DNA of 64,000 bases from Meloidogyne chitwoodi (Eukaryota; Nematoda; Chromadorea; Rhabditida; Meloidogynidae), in contig JACZZP010000017.1 of the NCBI GenBank assembly GCA_015183035.1, forward strand, positions 434,001-498,000. Reading direction: 5' to 3'. A model generated the notes under the pieces. The model saw only the letters and a list, made by a program, of their open reading frames with translations. It was not told the origin of the DNA and did not search any database. Positions within the stretch are counted from its first letter, which is position 1, and every line of letters begins with the position of its first letter. Position numbers and translations under genes: made by a program. Shown here piece by piece: positions 25,803-37,370 of this stretch.

Positions 25803-26960
25803 ATATTAAGTATGGCCAGAATATATAAATCTATGGATGTTTTTCATGCGCAGAGATTATAAGAAAGAATAGTTACGTTGTTTTAACGTTACAATAAGAA
25901 TTAATACTCTTTAAGCAAAAGACTTGTTTAAACAATAAACTATTTTATTATGTAATTATTGAAGAAGAAAAAGTAAAGTGGTAGAAAGGCTTTAAGAAAA
26001 AAGGTTAAAGACTTGCATTTCTTTTTTGTGTTTTGACCGATTTTTTATTTTGTAATAATAATTGAATTTTAAAATTGATTTTTTAGTCAAAAAAAAATAA
26101 AAAAAATTAATAGAGATTTGTTCGCTTGAATTTAAAAGATATTAATAAATTAATATTTTATTTAAATTTAAAGAATAATAATAAACACATAATTTCTCCT
26201 ATTTATTTTAAGCAAATGAACAATTTAAAAATTAATAATAATAAAAAAATTCAAAAAATAAAGATAAGAAAAATTAAAAAAAAAAAGTTTTATAAAACAT
26301 ATGGAAATATGAATCATTGCTACAGTTAATAAATTTATTTTTTTGCGCAAAATTAAAATAAAAAAATGTTTAAATAAAAGAAGCAAATAATCTCATTTTA
26401 TTAAAAAAATAAAGAGAGAAAAAGATGTTTTTATAAAAAAATTAAAAAGGACGGCATTTGGCCAATCATTTATTTTTATTTTATTTTTATAAGGCCAATA
26501 TAATGGTGAATAGTTTGTTTGTCTATGCTCTGATTGTAAAAAAGAAGCGGGGAATGTATGAATAAATATATAAAAAATAAAAAGTTTAGAAACAAAAAAT
26601 AAAAGAAAACGAAAAAAGATAGTTTTTAAATATTTTTTATTTTAATTTTATTTTAAAAATTAATTTAATTAATTAAACCTTTTGTCTGTTGATCATTTTT
26701 GTAACTATAAAAATAATAATTGTCTTGATGTTCAATATATTTACTTGAAATAATTTTAAAAATGTTGTTGAAGTAAATTATAGAGAAGAAAAATATTTGA
26801 ATAATAAACAACATTTTTAAATTAATTTTTTACATTTTTTATTTTATTTATATTATTAAAAAACTTTAGTTTTTTTTTTAATTGTAAAAAATATTTAAAA
26901 ATTATAATGCTTATTTTAAATTTTGATTTTTAAATAATTGTGTAAACGGAACGAGTCAAC
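25803..26960. other. Gene-free AT-rich stretch
   Basis: Only an Asn/Lys/Ile-rich open frame near 26126-26329 is present. It looks like AT-bias noise (no domain, no splice context, no conserved motif). Confidence 0.5.
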
Positions 26961-27300
26961 TAATAAATGAGCGCCAGAAATTATAACAAATTAATTATTA
27001 AATAATTTTAGTTGTTTATGGTATCATTGGATAGAGCAGAAATTGGGCTACAAATTACCAAAAAATCAGAATTTTTGGAAAATTTGAAAAAAAGTTATAG
27101 TAAAAAAACCTCCAAGAATAAAATTTTTTCAAAATTTGTAGTTTTTTGACTATAACTTTTTTTCTAATTTTCCAAAAATTCTGATTTTTTGGTATTTTAT
27201 AGCCCAATTGCAGCTCTATCCAATGGTACCATAAACACTTAAAAATACCTAGTCTTTCATTTGTTATAATTGTTGGCGCTCAATTACTCCCGCGCTCAGT
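26960..27300. mobile_element. Large foldback of the 300-bp palindrome family
   Basis: GAGCGCCAGAAATTATAACA on the left pairs with TTATAATTGTTGGCGCTC on the right. The inner parts TTATGGTATCATTGGATAGAG and ACCAAAAAATCAGAATTTTTGG are mirrored by inverse sequence at 27175-27240. This is the best-preserved copy. Confidence 0.75.
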
Positions 27301-27727
27301 TGACCGACCCCAACCCCTGTAAATATTTTAAACAATTATTTTGTTTAAATTATATTTAATTTTAATAAATAAAATTTCAAGTAAATTAACTTATAAAACA
27401 AAGTTTAATATTATTATTATTATTTTTAAAAAGAGAGCTTTAAGGAGTCTTTTAATAAATTTATTATTATTACAATTGGTCAGTCAACAATAAAAACTTT
27501 AAATTATTTATTTTAAAAATATTTAATAGAATGGCTGTTTAAATGATGGATTTATTAATAAATAAAAAGCTGTCATTATTATAAAAAATAAATTAATTAA
27601 TTTTAACACCTTTCTAATTTTAATTTATTTTTATTTTAAAAAATTAAATAATTTTACAATAATTCAAAAATAATTTTAAATGAGAATTTAATTAATTTTA
27701 AAAAATTAATTATATTTAATTAATTAA

Positions 27728-28652
27728 TTATTCATCATTTTCTTCATTTTTTAAATTTCTTCTTTTATTACTGGCTTCTTTACCTGCCTCCACTACTTTT
27801 TGTACTTCAGGCATTACATCATCGTTGACAAAATTCTGAAAAAATTATCAGAAAATTTTCAAAAATATTTTGAAAAATTCTGAAAAAATATTCTGAAAAA
27901 TGCTGAAAAAATAATCAGAAAATTCTGAAGAATATTCTGAAAAATTCTGAAAAAATAATCAGAAAATTCTGAAGAATATTCTGAAAAATTCTGAAAAAAT
28001 AATCAGAAAATTCTGAAAAAATATTCTGAAAAATGCTGAAAAAATAATCAGAAAATTCTGAAAAAATATTCTGAAAAATGCTGAAAAAATAATCAGAAAA
28101 TTCTGAAAAATTCTGAAAAAATAATCAGAAAATTCTGAAGAATATTCTGAAAAAATAATCAGAAAATTCTGAAAAAAATATTTAATTAATGATTTTTCTG
28201 ATATTTTTGCTTATAATTTTTAATTAAATAAACCTTAAATTGTTCAAACTTTTCTTTAACAACAGGCACAGCTTCATCTTCCACCCAATCCTGTACTTTT
28301 TCATGAGTTTTTGGATCTTGTAAAGTTTTTTTAGTATCATCAAATTTTTCTCTAATTGTTGGGCCTGCTTTTTCTTTTATCCAATCTGCTGCCTTTTTTA
28401 ATTAATTAATTTTAAATTATTTAATTAATTTTTTTTTTAATAATTTAAAAAAAATTAAATTTTATATGCTTTTTCGAATTATAATAACCCTTTTTAATTA
28501 AATAAAAATAAAAAATTAAATTAAATTAAAAAAATTACTTGAATAAATTTTTTGTGTACTCCATCAACAACATCATCCCACCAATCTGCTTTTACATTTA
28601 AAATAAAAAAATTTAAGAAAAAGAAAAATAAAATAAAATATTTAAAATTCAT
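27728..28652 (-). CDS. Small secreted amphipathic-helical protein
   Basis: Exons 28652-28539, 28392-28234 and 27835-27728 join in phase 0 to give 126 residues. Residues 1-22 form a strong signal peptide (Met, then FILFFFFLNFFILNVKA). The mature chain starts DWWDDVVDGVHKKF and is then almost wholly charged and helical, with repeated motifs of type W(I/V)(K/E)xxA(G/V)P and EKF (IKEKAGPTIREKFDD; VEDEAVPVVKEKFEQF). It has no Cys and ends in a basic/acidic tail KRRNLKNEENDE. I do not recognise the family; it could bind lipid through amphipathic helices or be a gland secretion. The last intron (27836-28233) is filled with a TTCTGAAAAAATAATCAGAAAA-type array. There is no close neighbour. Confidence 0.8.
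27836..28175. repeat. TTCTGAAAAAATAATCAGAAAA array
   Basis: Eight or more units of 40-60 bp made of TTCTGA(A/G)(A/G)AATATTCTGAAAAA and AATAATCAGAAAATTCTGAA, filling intron 2 of the small secreted protein gene. Confidence 0.85.
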
Positions 28653-30225
28653 TTATTTATTTAAATATCTAAAAATATTAAAAAAAAATAATTTTAAATG
28701 GATTAAGCTTTTTTGAATAAAAATAGAGCTTAGTTAGTATTTGTTAGGCTGAATAAAAAAATTATTAAACTGGAAAAAAATTATTTTAAAATTTTTAGTT
28801 TACTAATTATTATTATAATTTGAATTTAAAAAAAAAATAATTTAATCAATTAAAATCAAAAAAGAAATAATTTATTCTTCTGATAATTACCAGAAAATGG
28901 GAGAAGTCAGTCTACTATTTGGGGGTATAAAATAGAAGAATTTAAAAAACTCAATTTTTATAATTAAAAAAAATTTAATTTATTTAAAAAAAAATCTTAT
29001 TTTATTTATCACAAAATAATAAATAAATTAATTATTTTATTTAATTCAAAAAACAAGTTTTATTTAAACAAAAGAATATATAATTTGGTTAATAATCAAA
29101 GGCCTTTTTGTGGCTAAATAATAAATAAAAAATAAATAAAACTTGATTTTCATTTATTAAAAAAATTAAATAAAATGTGGTCAAAAAATTGTTTAAATTA
29201 ATTAAAAAATAAATTAAAATATTTTCCTTAATTTTTAACTTTTTTAAATTATAAAAAAATGTCAAAAAAAAAAATTATTTTTTCTGTTAGTTTTGAATCA
29301 TTTTTTTATTAAAATTATTATTTTAATAAAATAAAAAAATATTTTATTTTAATAGTCAAATATATTTAAATTGAATTTTTTAAAAGGGATAAATGTTGCA
29401 AAAAAGTTTCTTTAAATGATTTTTTGAAGGATTTACTTTCTTAAAAAAGTTAATTTGACAGAAATTATTTTTTATTTATTTTTTAAATTTTTTTTTAAGT
29501 GAAAATTTTGTATGTTAAAATATTTAATAAATAAAAAAACAATTAAAAAATAAATTAAATCATTTATATATACTTAAAGTAGAGTTAATGATTCATTTGA
29601 TGATATAAATAAATAATTTTAAGATGACTCTTACATAAAATATTTAAAAAAAAGAAAATGAGTAAAGAAATAAAAGAATTAAAAAAATTAGACAATTCAC
29701 CAAATATTTTTTTTAATGATAAGAGAAGTTAAGAGAAAATGTGTAATTAATTAATTTATTAATATTTATTTATTTTGTCAATTCAAAGATTTGACACCTT
29801 TTTTTTATTTCCCTACGCATCAGTAGAAATATGTCCTTAATAAAAGTAAAAAAAAATTTATTAAAAAAAGGAAATTAAAATTATTTAAAAAAAGGTTTAA
29901 TATTTGTATGTATTATTTTTTACTAGTTGACCATTGACCAAAAGAATAATAGAAAAAATTTGGGGTTTGTGTCCTTGATAATAAAAATAAAAAGAAGAGA
30001 ATGAAAAAAAAGAGAAAAATATTAGGATGTGCCTAATGATGGATTAGTAAATAAATAAATATATTTATTGATTATTTTTACTTTTTTTTTAAACTAAGAA
30101 TTTTTTAAAATTTAATAAATATTATTTTTTATAATAAAATAGGTCAACTTTAATTAAGAAAAATACAAAAGGAAATATAATTTATTTAATTATTTTATGT
30201 TATTTTCTAGTTCGAACTATGTAGA
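28653..30225. other. Gene-free AT-rich stretch upstream of the small secreted protein gene
   Basis: Poly-A/T-rich low-complexity sequence with no exon candidates on either strand. The promoter of the secreted-protein gene should lie in the first few hundred bases. Confidence 0.45.
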
Positions 30226-30229
30226 TATT

Positions 30230-30325
30230 AAATTTTTTGGTTTATTTTTGTAATTCCAAGTTTATTTTTGTAATTCAAGTTTAATTTTTGTATTTTAAAT
30301 TTATTTTTGTATTCAAGTTATTCTA
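30230..30325. repeat. AAGTTTATTTTTGTAATTCC minisatellite
   Basis: Four to five copies of a 20-bp unit, the same family as at 19425 and 32885. Confidence 0.7.
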
Positions 30326-30394
30326 TTATTTGATAAAAAATAGCTTTATTAAAAACAAAATTAAATAATGCTACTTATTGTTAGATTAACCTAA

Positions 30395-31500
30395 CCAGCG
30401 CGCTACGCGCACTGGTTAGAGAAACCGCTTCGCGCTTGTAACACTGATTCTAGAAAATTTTGGTAAAATATAAGAAAATAACCCTCTAAAACCCTCTTAA
30501 AATTAAAACTTCTATTAAAAATTAAAAACCAACTTTAAAAATGAGCTGCTCGTTAACCCCTGTAAAAAGGCAACTCATCATTCCACAGCTTGAAAAACAT
30601 TTATTCATTAAAATCTCAGTTAATAAAAACTCTCTTAAAACCGCCTAAAACAACAAAAAACTTAATTCATTTTGAGTTCGAGTCATTTTTAGTTCGAACT
30701 CATCCTGAGCTCAAATCGAGCTCATCTTGAGTTAAAATTAAGCTCAAATTAAGATCATCTTGAGCTCATCCTTAGCCCATCTTGCGCTCACATCGAGCAC
30801 ATCTTTATTTCAAATTAAGCTCATCTCGATCTCAAATCGAGCTCAACCTTGCGCTCATCTAAAGCTCATATTGAGCTCATCTTGAGCTTAAATCGAGTTC
30901 ATATAGTGCTTAAATCGAGCTCATCTCGAGCTCAAATTAAGTTCATCTTGAGCTGAAATTGAGCTCAAATCATGAACATTTTGAGCTCAAATCATGCTAA
31001 TCTTGAGCTCAAATTGAGCTCATCTCGAGCTAAAATCATGCTAATCTTGAGCTTAAATCGAGCTCCTTTTGAGCTCAAATCATGCTAATCTTGAGCTTAA
31101 ATCGAGCTCCTTTTGACTCAAATCATGCTCATCTCGAGCTAAAATCATGCTCATCTTGAGCTTAAATCGAGCTCCTTTTGAGCTCAACTCAAGCTCATCA
31201 TGAGCTCAAATCATACTCACTTAAGCTCAAATCATGCTCATCTTGAGCTCAAATCGAGTTCACCTCGAGCTAAAATCATGTTCATCATTAGCTCAAATCG
31301 AGATCCTTTTGAGCTCAAATCATGCTCATCTTTAGCTAAAATCGAGCTCCTTTTGAGCTCAAATCATGCTCATCATGAGCTCAAATAAAGCTCCTTTTGA
31401 GCTCAAATCGAGCTCATCTCGAGCTCAAATTAGGCTCGTATAGACATAAATAGAGCTTATATAGATACACGCGCGAAGCGTTTCTTTTTTCATTGCGCTA
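30395..31500. mobile_element. GAGCTC-rich satellite bounded by inverted GC-rich ends
   Basis: The left end has AGAGAAACCGCTTCGCGCTTG-type sequence (30418-30438) and the right end the near inverse CACGCGCGAAGCGTTTCTTT (31468-31487). Between 30670 and 31430 lie about 30 copies of an 18-24-bp unit (GAGCTCAAATCATGCTCATCT). A GC hairpin AACCAGCGCGC..GCACTGGTT sits at 30394-30418. Confidence 0.7.
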
Positions 31501-31589
31501 TTTCCACCTATCTTATAAGAGAAATATAGTTTTTTTGAATTTTTTAATTACTTTTTAAATTTGATTTTTTGTATAAAAAGGCATAACTT

Positions 31590-32105
31590 GTCCTGCGTCT
31601 AGATGGCCCCTTGCGATTAATTGTATTGCGTCTAAATGGCCCCTTGCGATTAATTGTCCTGCGTCTAAATGGCCCCTTGCGATTAATTGTATTGCGTCTA
31701 AATGGCCCCTTGCGATTAATTGTCTTGCGTCTAGATGGCCCCTTGCGATTAATTGTCCTGCGTCGAAATGGCCCCTTGCGATTAATTGTCCTGCGTCTAG
31801 ATGGCCCCTTGCGATTAATTGTATTGCGTCTAAATGGCCCCTTGCGATTAATTGTCTTGCGTCTAGATGGCCCCTTGCGATTAATTGTCCTGCGTCTAGA
31901 TGGCCCCTTGCGATTAATTGTATTGCGTCTAAATGGCCCCTTGCGATTAATTATCTTGCGTCAAGATGACTCCTTGAAATTACTTGACTTGCGTCTAGCT
32001 GGCCCCTTGCGATTAATTGTCCTGCGTCTAGATGGCCCCTTGCGATTACATGTCCTGCGTCTAGATCGACCCTTGCGATTAATTGTCTTGCGTCTAGATG
32101 GCTTA
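31590..32105. repeat. 33-bp minisatellite (TGCGTCTAGATGGCCCCTTG type)
   Basis: About fifteen near-identical 33-bp units. Because 33 is a multiple of 3, a frame stays open for 180 codons with an 11-residue repeat (RLIVLRLNGPL), but there is no splice, start or family evidence that it is coding. GC-rich for this genome. Confidence 0.9.
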
Positions 32106-32121
32106 TACATTTTTAAAAAAT

Positions 32122-32192
32122 ATTTCCGACCTACGAGTTCGAACCCGCATTAAAATTAGCAAATCAAGCACATTACCGCTACACCACAACTC
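32122..32192 (-). pseudogene. tRNA-like remnant
   Basis: On the minus strand, TGTGGTGTAGCGGTAATGTG resembles a D-arm/box A and GCGGGTTCGAACTCG a T-arm/box B, spaced as in a tRNA. A possible anticodon loop is TTGCTAA (GCT). The acceptor ends (GAGTTGT and AGGTCGG) do not pair and the anticodon stem is weak, so this is a decayed tRNA or the head of a tRNA-derived SINE. Confidence 0.45.
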
Positions 32193-32782
32193 ATCTTATC
32201 CATTTTTAAATAAAAGTTCTTTTGTCTTTGCCTACCATCTCATAAATCTCAATTTTTAAATTCCATTCCAGAGGACATCTACCCTAAATCTTTATCCGAT
32301 CTTTTTAATTTTTATACCATTCGATAGCCCAAAGTCTGAAGGTGTGCCCTACCGTTGGGACCAACTCTGTACCTTTATCCACAAAAAAGTTGTAGTCCAA
32401 AAACCACAGCTACTGCCCCTTTTTCTCTTGAAAAAAAACATGTTTTTTGACATTTTTTCGACATTGTTCGACATTTTTCAAAAAACGTTTATATACATTC
32501 GATAGCCCTTTCCCTAATCTTTCGAATGGATATAACTTTATATATATAAAAATCAAAATTTATAAAGTTATTATAAAAAAACTCAAAAAACACCCTATTT
32601 TATTCTTATAGGTGGAACAAAATTATTAAGATAATTATTGTTAAAAAATTAATATATTTATTTTACAGTAAGAATATATTCCCAAGAGATCAAATTAAAA
32701 TTTTCTTTAATATAAAATAAAAGAATATAATTTTAAATATTTTTCTTTTAATCTTCCAATTAATTTTAAATAATTTCTTTTA

Positions 32783-33641
32783 TTATTGCTTATCAAATTC
32801 TAAATGTTTTTGACCTTGTAAATTTTGTTGATGTTGTAAATCTTAAAAAAAAATATTTTTTCTATTAACAATAATTTTAACATTAATTCTGAATTTATTT
32901 TTTGTATTTCAAATTTATTTTTTATATTTCAAGGTTATTTTTTATATTTCATTTCTTGTATTTTCTGTTTATTTCTTGTATTCCACGTTTATTATTTGTA
33001 TTCAGGTTTATTTATTGTATTCAAGTGTATTCCAAGTTTATTTTTTTATATTCCAAGTTTATTATTTGTATTCCAAGTTTATTTATTGTATTCAAGTTTA
33101 TTTTTTATATTTCAAGTTTATTTTTTGTTTAGTATATACCTCTTCCAAAACGAACAAATGTTTGCCCTCTTTTCCCAAAACGAACAAAAGTCTGTGCTCT
33201 TTTTCCGAAACGAACAAATGTTTGTGCTCTTTTATTTTTTTCTTTAATAGGTAAATAATTATTTAATAAAGTATTTTGTTCTTGTGGTAATTCAAAATTA
33301 TTAAAAAAAGGATTATAATTAAAATTTTGTTGTTTTTGTAATTGTTGCGAATAATATTGTTGTTTTTCACGAATTAATTCATTAATAAATTGTTCTAAAA
33401 TTAATAATTAATTTAAATAAATTAATTTTTAAAAAATTCAAAATTCCTCGTTCCAAAGTAATCAAATAATTTAAAAAAAAATTATTTTTATTTTTTAACC
33501 TTTTTGCCTTTCAACTTCATTTATTTTAATATTATTTTCTTCTAATTGTTTTGGTTGATCTCCTTTAATTTCCAAAAAATTAATGGCCATAATAAAAAAT
33601 AAAAATTGAATATTTAAATAAATTTGTGTTAATGTTGACAT
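32783..33641 (-). CDS. flp-16: FMRFamide-like neuropeptide precursor FLP-16
   Basis: Precursor of amidated neuropeptides. Exons 33641-33500, 33394-33140 and 32841-32783 join in phase (1, 1) to 151 residues. A hydrophobic leader lies at about residues 8-24. Near residues 111-132 come three tandem peptides: AQTFVRFG-KR, AQTFVRFG-KR and GQTFVRFG-R. The Gly supplies the C-terminal amide and the KR/R sites are convertase cleavage points. Two AQTFVRF and one GQTFVRF are the peptide set of flp-16 in C. elegans. The propeptide is Gln/Asn-rich, and a short tail (DLQHQQN...) follows. The intron between exons 2 and 3 is filled with a TTTATTTTTTATATTTCAAG-type minisatellite. The gene stands alone in a repeat-rich region. 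Confidence 0.95.
32885..33130. repeat. flp-16: Minisatellite in the flp-16 intron (TTTATTTTTTATATTTCAAG type)
   Basis: About twelve degenerate 20-bp units fill the intron 33139-32842. Spurious Phe/Tyr/Ile-rich frames across this region come from the repeat. Confidence 0.8.
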
Positions 33642-35230
33642 TTTTTAAAAGAAAAAAATTAAATTTTTTTAATTCAATTTGATTTAAATAAATTTAAAAA
33701 ATTAAAATGAAATAACCTGAAAATAAATTTAAAAAAAAATAAATTAATTAATTTAAAATTTAATTTATCTTATGTTAAATAAAATATTTATTTAAATTCT
33801 CGGGAAAATAAAAAATAATTAGCCAAAAATTAAATTTAAAAAAATTAAAAAATAATTGTTTCTGCCCAAAATATAGGTAAAATTTTATTTTTTAATTTTT
33901 ATTTAAATAAAAAATGTTTATATAAAATAAATAAATTTTAATTTCTGTCTCGAAATGACATTTTTAATAATATATTATATAAAAATATTCTGCGTAATAA
34001 AGGTGTATGTATATATTAAATGTTTAAAAAAGATATTAAGACACTAGGATTAATTATTTTTTTATTAAAATTAAATAAATATTTATATTTATTTATTTAT
34101 TAAATTTTAATATTTAAATAATATTTTTTGTTATCTGTTAAAAATAAAAAAATAATTTATAAAAAGTTAATGCATAATAAAATAGACAAAATATAAATAT
34201 TAGAGTATTTTTTAATAATTAAAAATTTAATATTTATTTAAATAAAAATTAATTTTTAAAAATTATTAAATTAAAAAAAGAAATGTAAAGTTGTTTATAT
34301 TCCATATTTTTTTAAAAAGCATAGGGGGGAGTAAGCTCATTTAAGTGATTACCGCGGCTGCTTTTAAATTAATTGCGCAGAATTAATTAATTAATTTTAT
34401 TTTTAGTCGTAGAATAATTTAAAAATTAATATATATAAATAATTAATTAATAATTATTTCCCCTTTTTATTAAAAAAAAAAAGAAACAATTTTAGATTAA
34501 TAAAAAATAAATTTTTATATTTATTTAAATTAACAAAATGCCAAAAATAAAATAAAAAATATTTTTAATGGAAGGATTAATTGATTTTTAATGGGAAAAT
34601 AATTTTTTTTAATTTTAAAAGAATTTTTTGACACTTATTAATTCTAAAAATGAATTTTTAATAAAAAAAACACCCACACACAAATATTATAAAATTAAAT
34701 AAAAAATATTTAATTTACAAAAAAAATTAAAGTATTAATTTTAATAAAAAGAATAATGTAAAAAAGGTGTATTATTATAGGGATAAAAATATTTAATTTA
34801 AATAAAATCATTTTTTTAAAAATAATTACTAATTATTTTTAAAATAAAAAAGAACAAAAAATTATAAAAAAAAATTTTTTATAATTTATAGTAAAATTAT
34901 AATTTTAATTGTATTTTTAAGTGTAGAAGGTTTGGCATTTGTTTGTTTCTTTTTTTTAATTAAATTTTATAAAAATTAAATTTTTATAAAATTTAATTTT
35001 TTAATTAAATTTTAAATAATTTTATGATAAATTTAATTTTTTTTTTAATTTTAAGAACAAAATAATAATTTTAAAAATATTTATTTAAAAATAAATAAAT
35101 TAAATAAATATATTATTTAATTTAACTTAAAAAAAGAGAAGAAATGTTTAATAAAAGGAGAGATAAAGGCATTAAAATATTAATAGAGGATTTAAAAATT
35201 ATTATTTTAAAAAATATTATTTTAAATTAG
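33642..35230. other. Gene-free AT-rich stretch upstream of flp-16
   Basis: Low-complexity AT sequence. Apart from the rRNA-530-like repeat at 34322-34366 nothing stands out. The flp-16 promoter should lie near 33650-34000. Confidence 0.45.
34322..34366 (-). repeat. Second, inverted copy of the GCAGCCGCGGTAATCAC repeat
   Basis: On the minus strand it reads GCAGCCGCGGTAATCACTTA then ATGAGCTTACTCCCCCCTAT, about 42 bp similar to 11466-11507. Confidence 0.6.
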
Positions 35231-35232
35231 AG

Positions 35233-35488
35233 TTGTACACTTTTCTGTATTCCGGGATTACATAATTCTCTTCAGAGCTCTTGTAATAAAGGCCACTCTC
35301 TCATGTGATAAAGACGCAGAAATTGTGTACAATTCTGGAAAAGAGCAGGTCATTTGACGTTTCTCTGACCTCAACTATCCACTGGTCAGTTTTTCTGCGT
35401 CTTTATCAACGAGAGAGTGGCCTTTATTACAGTAGCTCTGAAGAGAATTATGTAATCCAGGAATACAGAAAAGTGTAAAACTCTAATT
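35233..35488. mobile_element. Foldback MITE with arms of about 95 bp
   Basis: TTAGAGTTGTACACTTTTCTG (35229 on) pairs with CAGAAAAGTGTAAAACTCTAA (ending 35488). The arms also share CATAATTCTCTTCAGAGCTC and AAAGGCCACTCTCTC and their inverses. The core is about 60 bp. Confidence 0.85.
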
Positions 35489-35911
35489 TAAATTAAAAGA
35501 ATTTTTATTATTTAAGTATAAAACTAAATAATAAATAATTAATTTTAAAATAAAGATATTTATTTAAAAAAATTTTTTTATTTTTTGGGGTATTTTTATT
35601 TCTTTTATTAACTATTTAAAAATTAAAAAAAATAAGAGTGTTTAAAAAATACCACCCAAAGAGTTAAATAAATAAACCAAAAATATTAAAAAAAAATATT
35701 ATAAAAAAAATTCTTTTTTTTTTAAAATCTTTAAAGCCTTTTTGGCTTCCTAAATGTTTTCTTTTTTTTTTTAATTTTTTTATTTTTGGCATTTTATTTT
35801 TTAAAAATTAATTATTATATTTGGCATCATTGTTATCTCTTTTTTATTTTTTTTAAATATTTTTAAAAATATTTTTAGTTTCCTCGGAAACAAAAAATAA
35901 AGAAAATAAAA

Positions 35912-36461
35912 TGGTAAATGTGTAGTTGGCGGTCCACCTATGCGCCTTCTTTTTTCTGCGCCGAAAAATACTCTAGACTGACTTGATTGATATTGCCACA
36001 AGAAAAACTTTGATATGTAAAGGCGAGTTAAATTTGATTTTTTAATTTTGTCTATGTTTCAATCTCTATTAGAATTGTTTTATTACTTCTTCATTTTTGG
36101 GCCCATGGCTGGTTGGTTTTGGCACAAAAATGGATCTATTCATTGAAATTTACTCTAAAGTGTGGAAGCTATTTTGTCTGGTGGTGTTTTATCGATCAAT
36201 AGAAATCATACATTAGAGAGTAAATTTCAATGAATAGATCCATTTTTGTGCCAAAACCAACCAGCCATGGGCCCAAAAATGAAGAAGTAATAAAACAATT
36301 CTAATAGAGATTGAAACATAGACAAAATTAAAAAATCAAATTTAACTCGCCTTTACATATCAAAGTTTTTCTTGTGGCAATATCAATCAAGTCAGTCTAG
36401 AGTATTTTTCGGCGCAGAAAAAAGAAGGCGCATAGGTGGACCGCCAACTACACATTTACCA
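35912..36461. mobile_element. Foldback element, GGTAAATG(T)GTAGTTGGCGG family
   Basis: Arms of about 250 bp (35912-36165 and 36207-36461) are almost identical inverses and begin GGTAAATGTGTAGTTGGCGG. The loop is about 40 bp. Both arms encode the same meaningless frame starting MWQYQSSQSRVFFGAEKRRR. A second family copy lies at 56458-57322. Confidence 0.9.
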
Positions 36462-37017
36462 AATAAAATATTTAATTTTTTAAATAAATATCTACTAATT
36501 TCCCTTATAAAAAATAATTTTTTTTTAATTTTTTTTCAAAGAGTAACAAAATATCCCATGAACATAAAAAGCTTTTTTAATAATTTTTAATCTTTTTTTC
36601 TTTTTAATAAATTTAGAAATAATTTTAAAATAAAGAAAAACTAAAAGAAGAAACAAAAAAAAATAAAATAATAATTTTTTAATTTTCTCTATATTTATTT
36701 TGATTTTTTGCATTAAATTGGGGGTATTATAAATTTTTTTATTTTTAATTAACACCCTTTTGTTGCTAAAAATGATGTTTATTTTGTTAAAATTAGAAAA
36801 AAGGATTTTTTATTTTTAATTAAAATATATGTATATATTGTTGCGTTTATGAAAACTTATAAAATTATGAAAAATTTGGAAAAAAATTGAAATAAGTTCC
36901 AAAAAAATTTTTTTACATTTTGAAAAATATTAAAATCAAAAAAATTTATATGGCAAATAATGATTTCAAATAATAAATAAAATTGTGATGAGACTTTGGA
37001 AATTTAAATAAATATGA

Positions 37018-37055
37018 TGTTCCTCCCAGCCAATGTTATGGTGTGTAAGGAACAT
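37018..37055. repeat. GTTCC hairpin copy
   Basis: GTTCCTCCCAGCCAATGTTA then TGGTGTGTAAGGAAC. Imperfect hairpin of the dispersed GTTCC...GGAAC family. Confidence 0.6.
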
Positions 37056-37328
37056 GAAATTAATTAAGTCATTATTTATTTGAAAAAAAAATTAAAATTA
37101 AATAAAAAATAACTCAATGTGGATTATTTTCGCACTCTTTACTTTATTTTTTGTTTTATTTTTTAATCATAAATAAATAAGCACAACTCTCAGCCTAAAT
37201 TCTCCATCTAACCTTATTTATGCTTAATCGTCTATATTGAGAGACAAATAATAATTTTTTATGATTTGATAAATTTGTCTAATTATAAGAAAAATATTTA
37301 ACTAAATATTTTGGAAAGTTTGAAAAAA

Positions 37329-37370
37329 ATATGTTCCTTACCTACCATGTATGGTCGGTAAGGAACATAA
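37329..37370. repeat. GTTCC hairpin copy
   Basis: TGTTCCTTACCTACCATGTA then TGGTCGGTAAGGAACA. Near-perfect hairpin of 37-38 bp. Confidence 0.7.

Noticed and set aside
30670..31430. Possible CRISPR-like array of GAGCTC units
   Set aside because: Units are contiguous and degenerate with no unique spacers; eukaryotic satellite.
31611..32153. 180-codon open frame with RLIVLRLNGPL repeats
   Set aside because: It is created by a 33-bp minisatellite; no upstream start context, splice sites or family similarity.
35801..36590. Two mirrored frames beginning MWQYQSSQSRVFFG
   Set aside because: They are the two arms of one foldback element, not genes.
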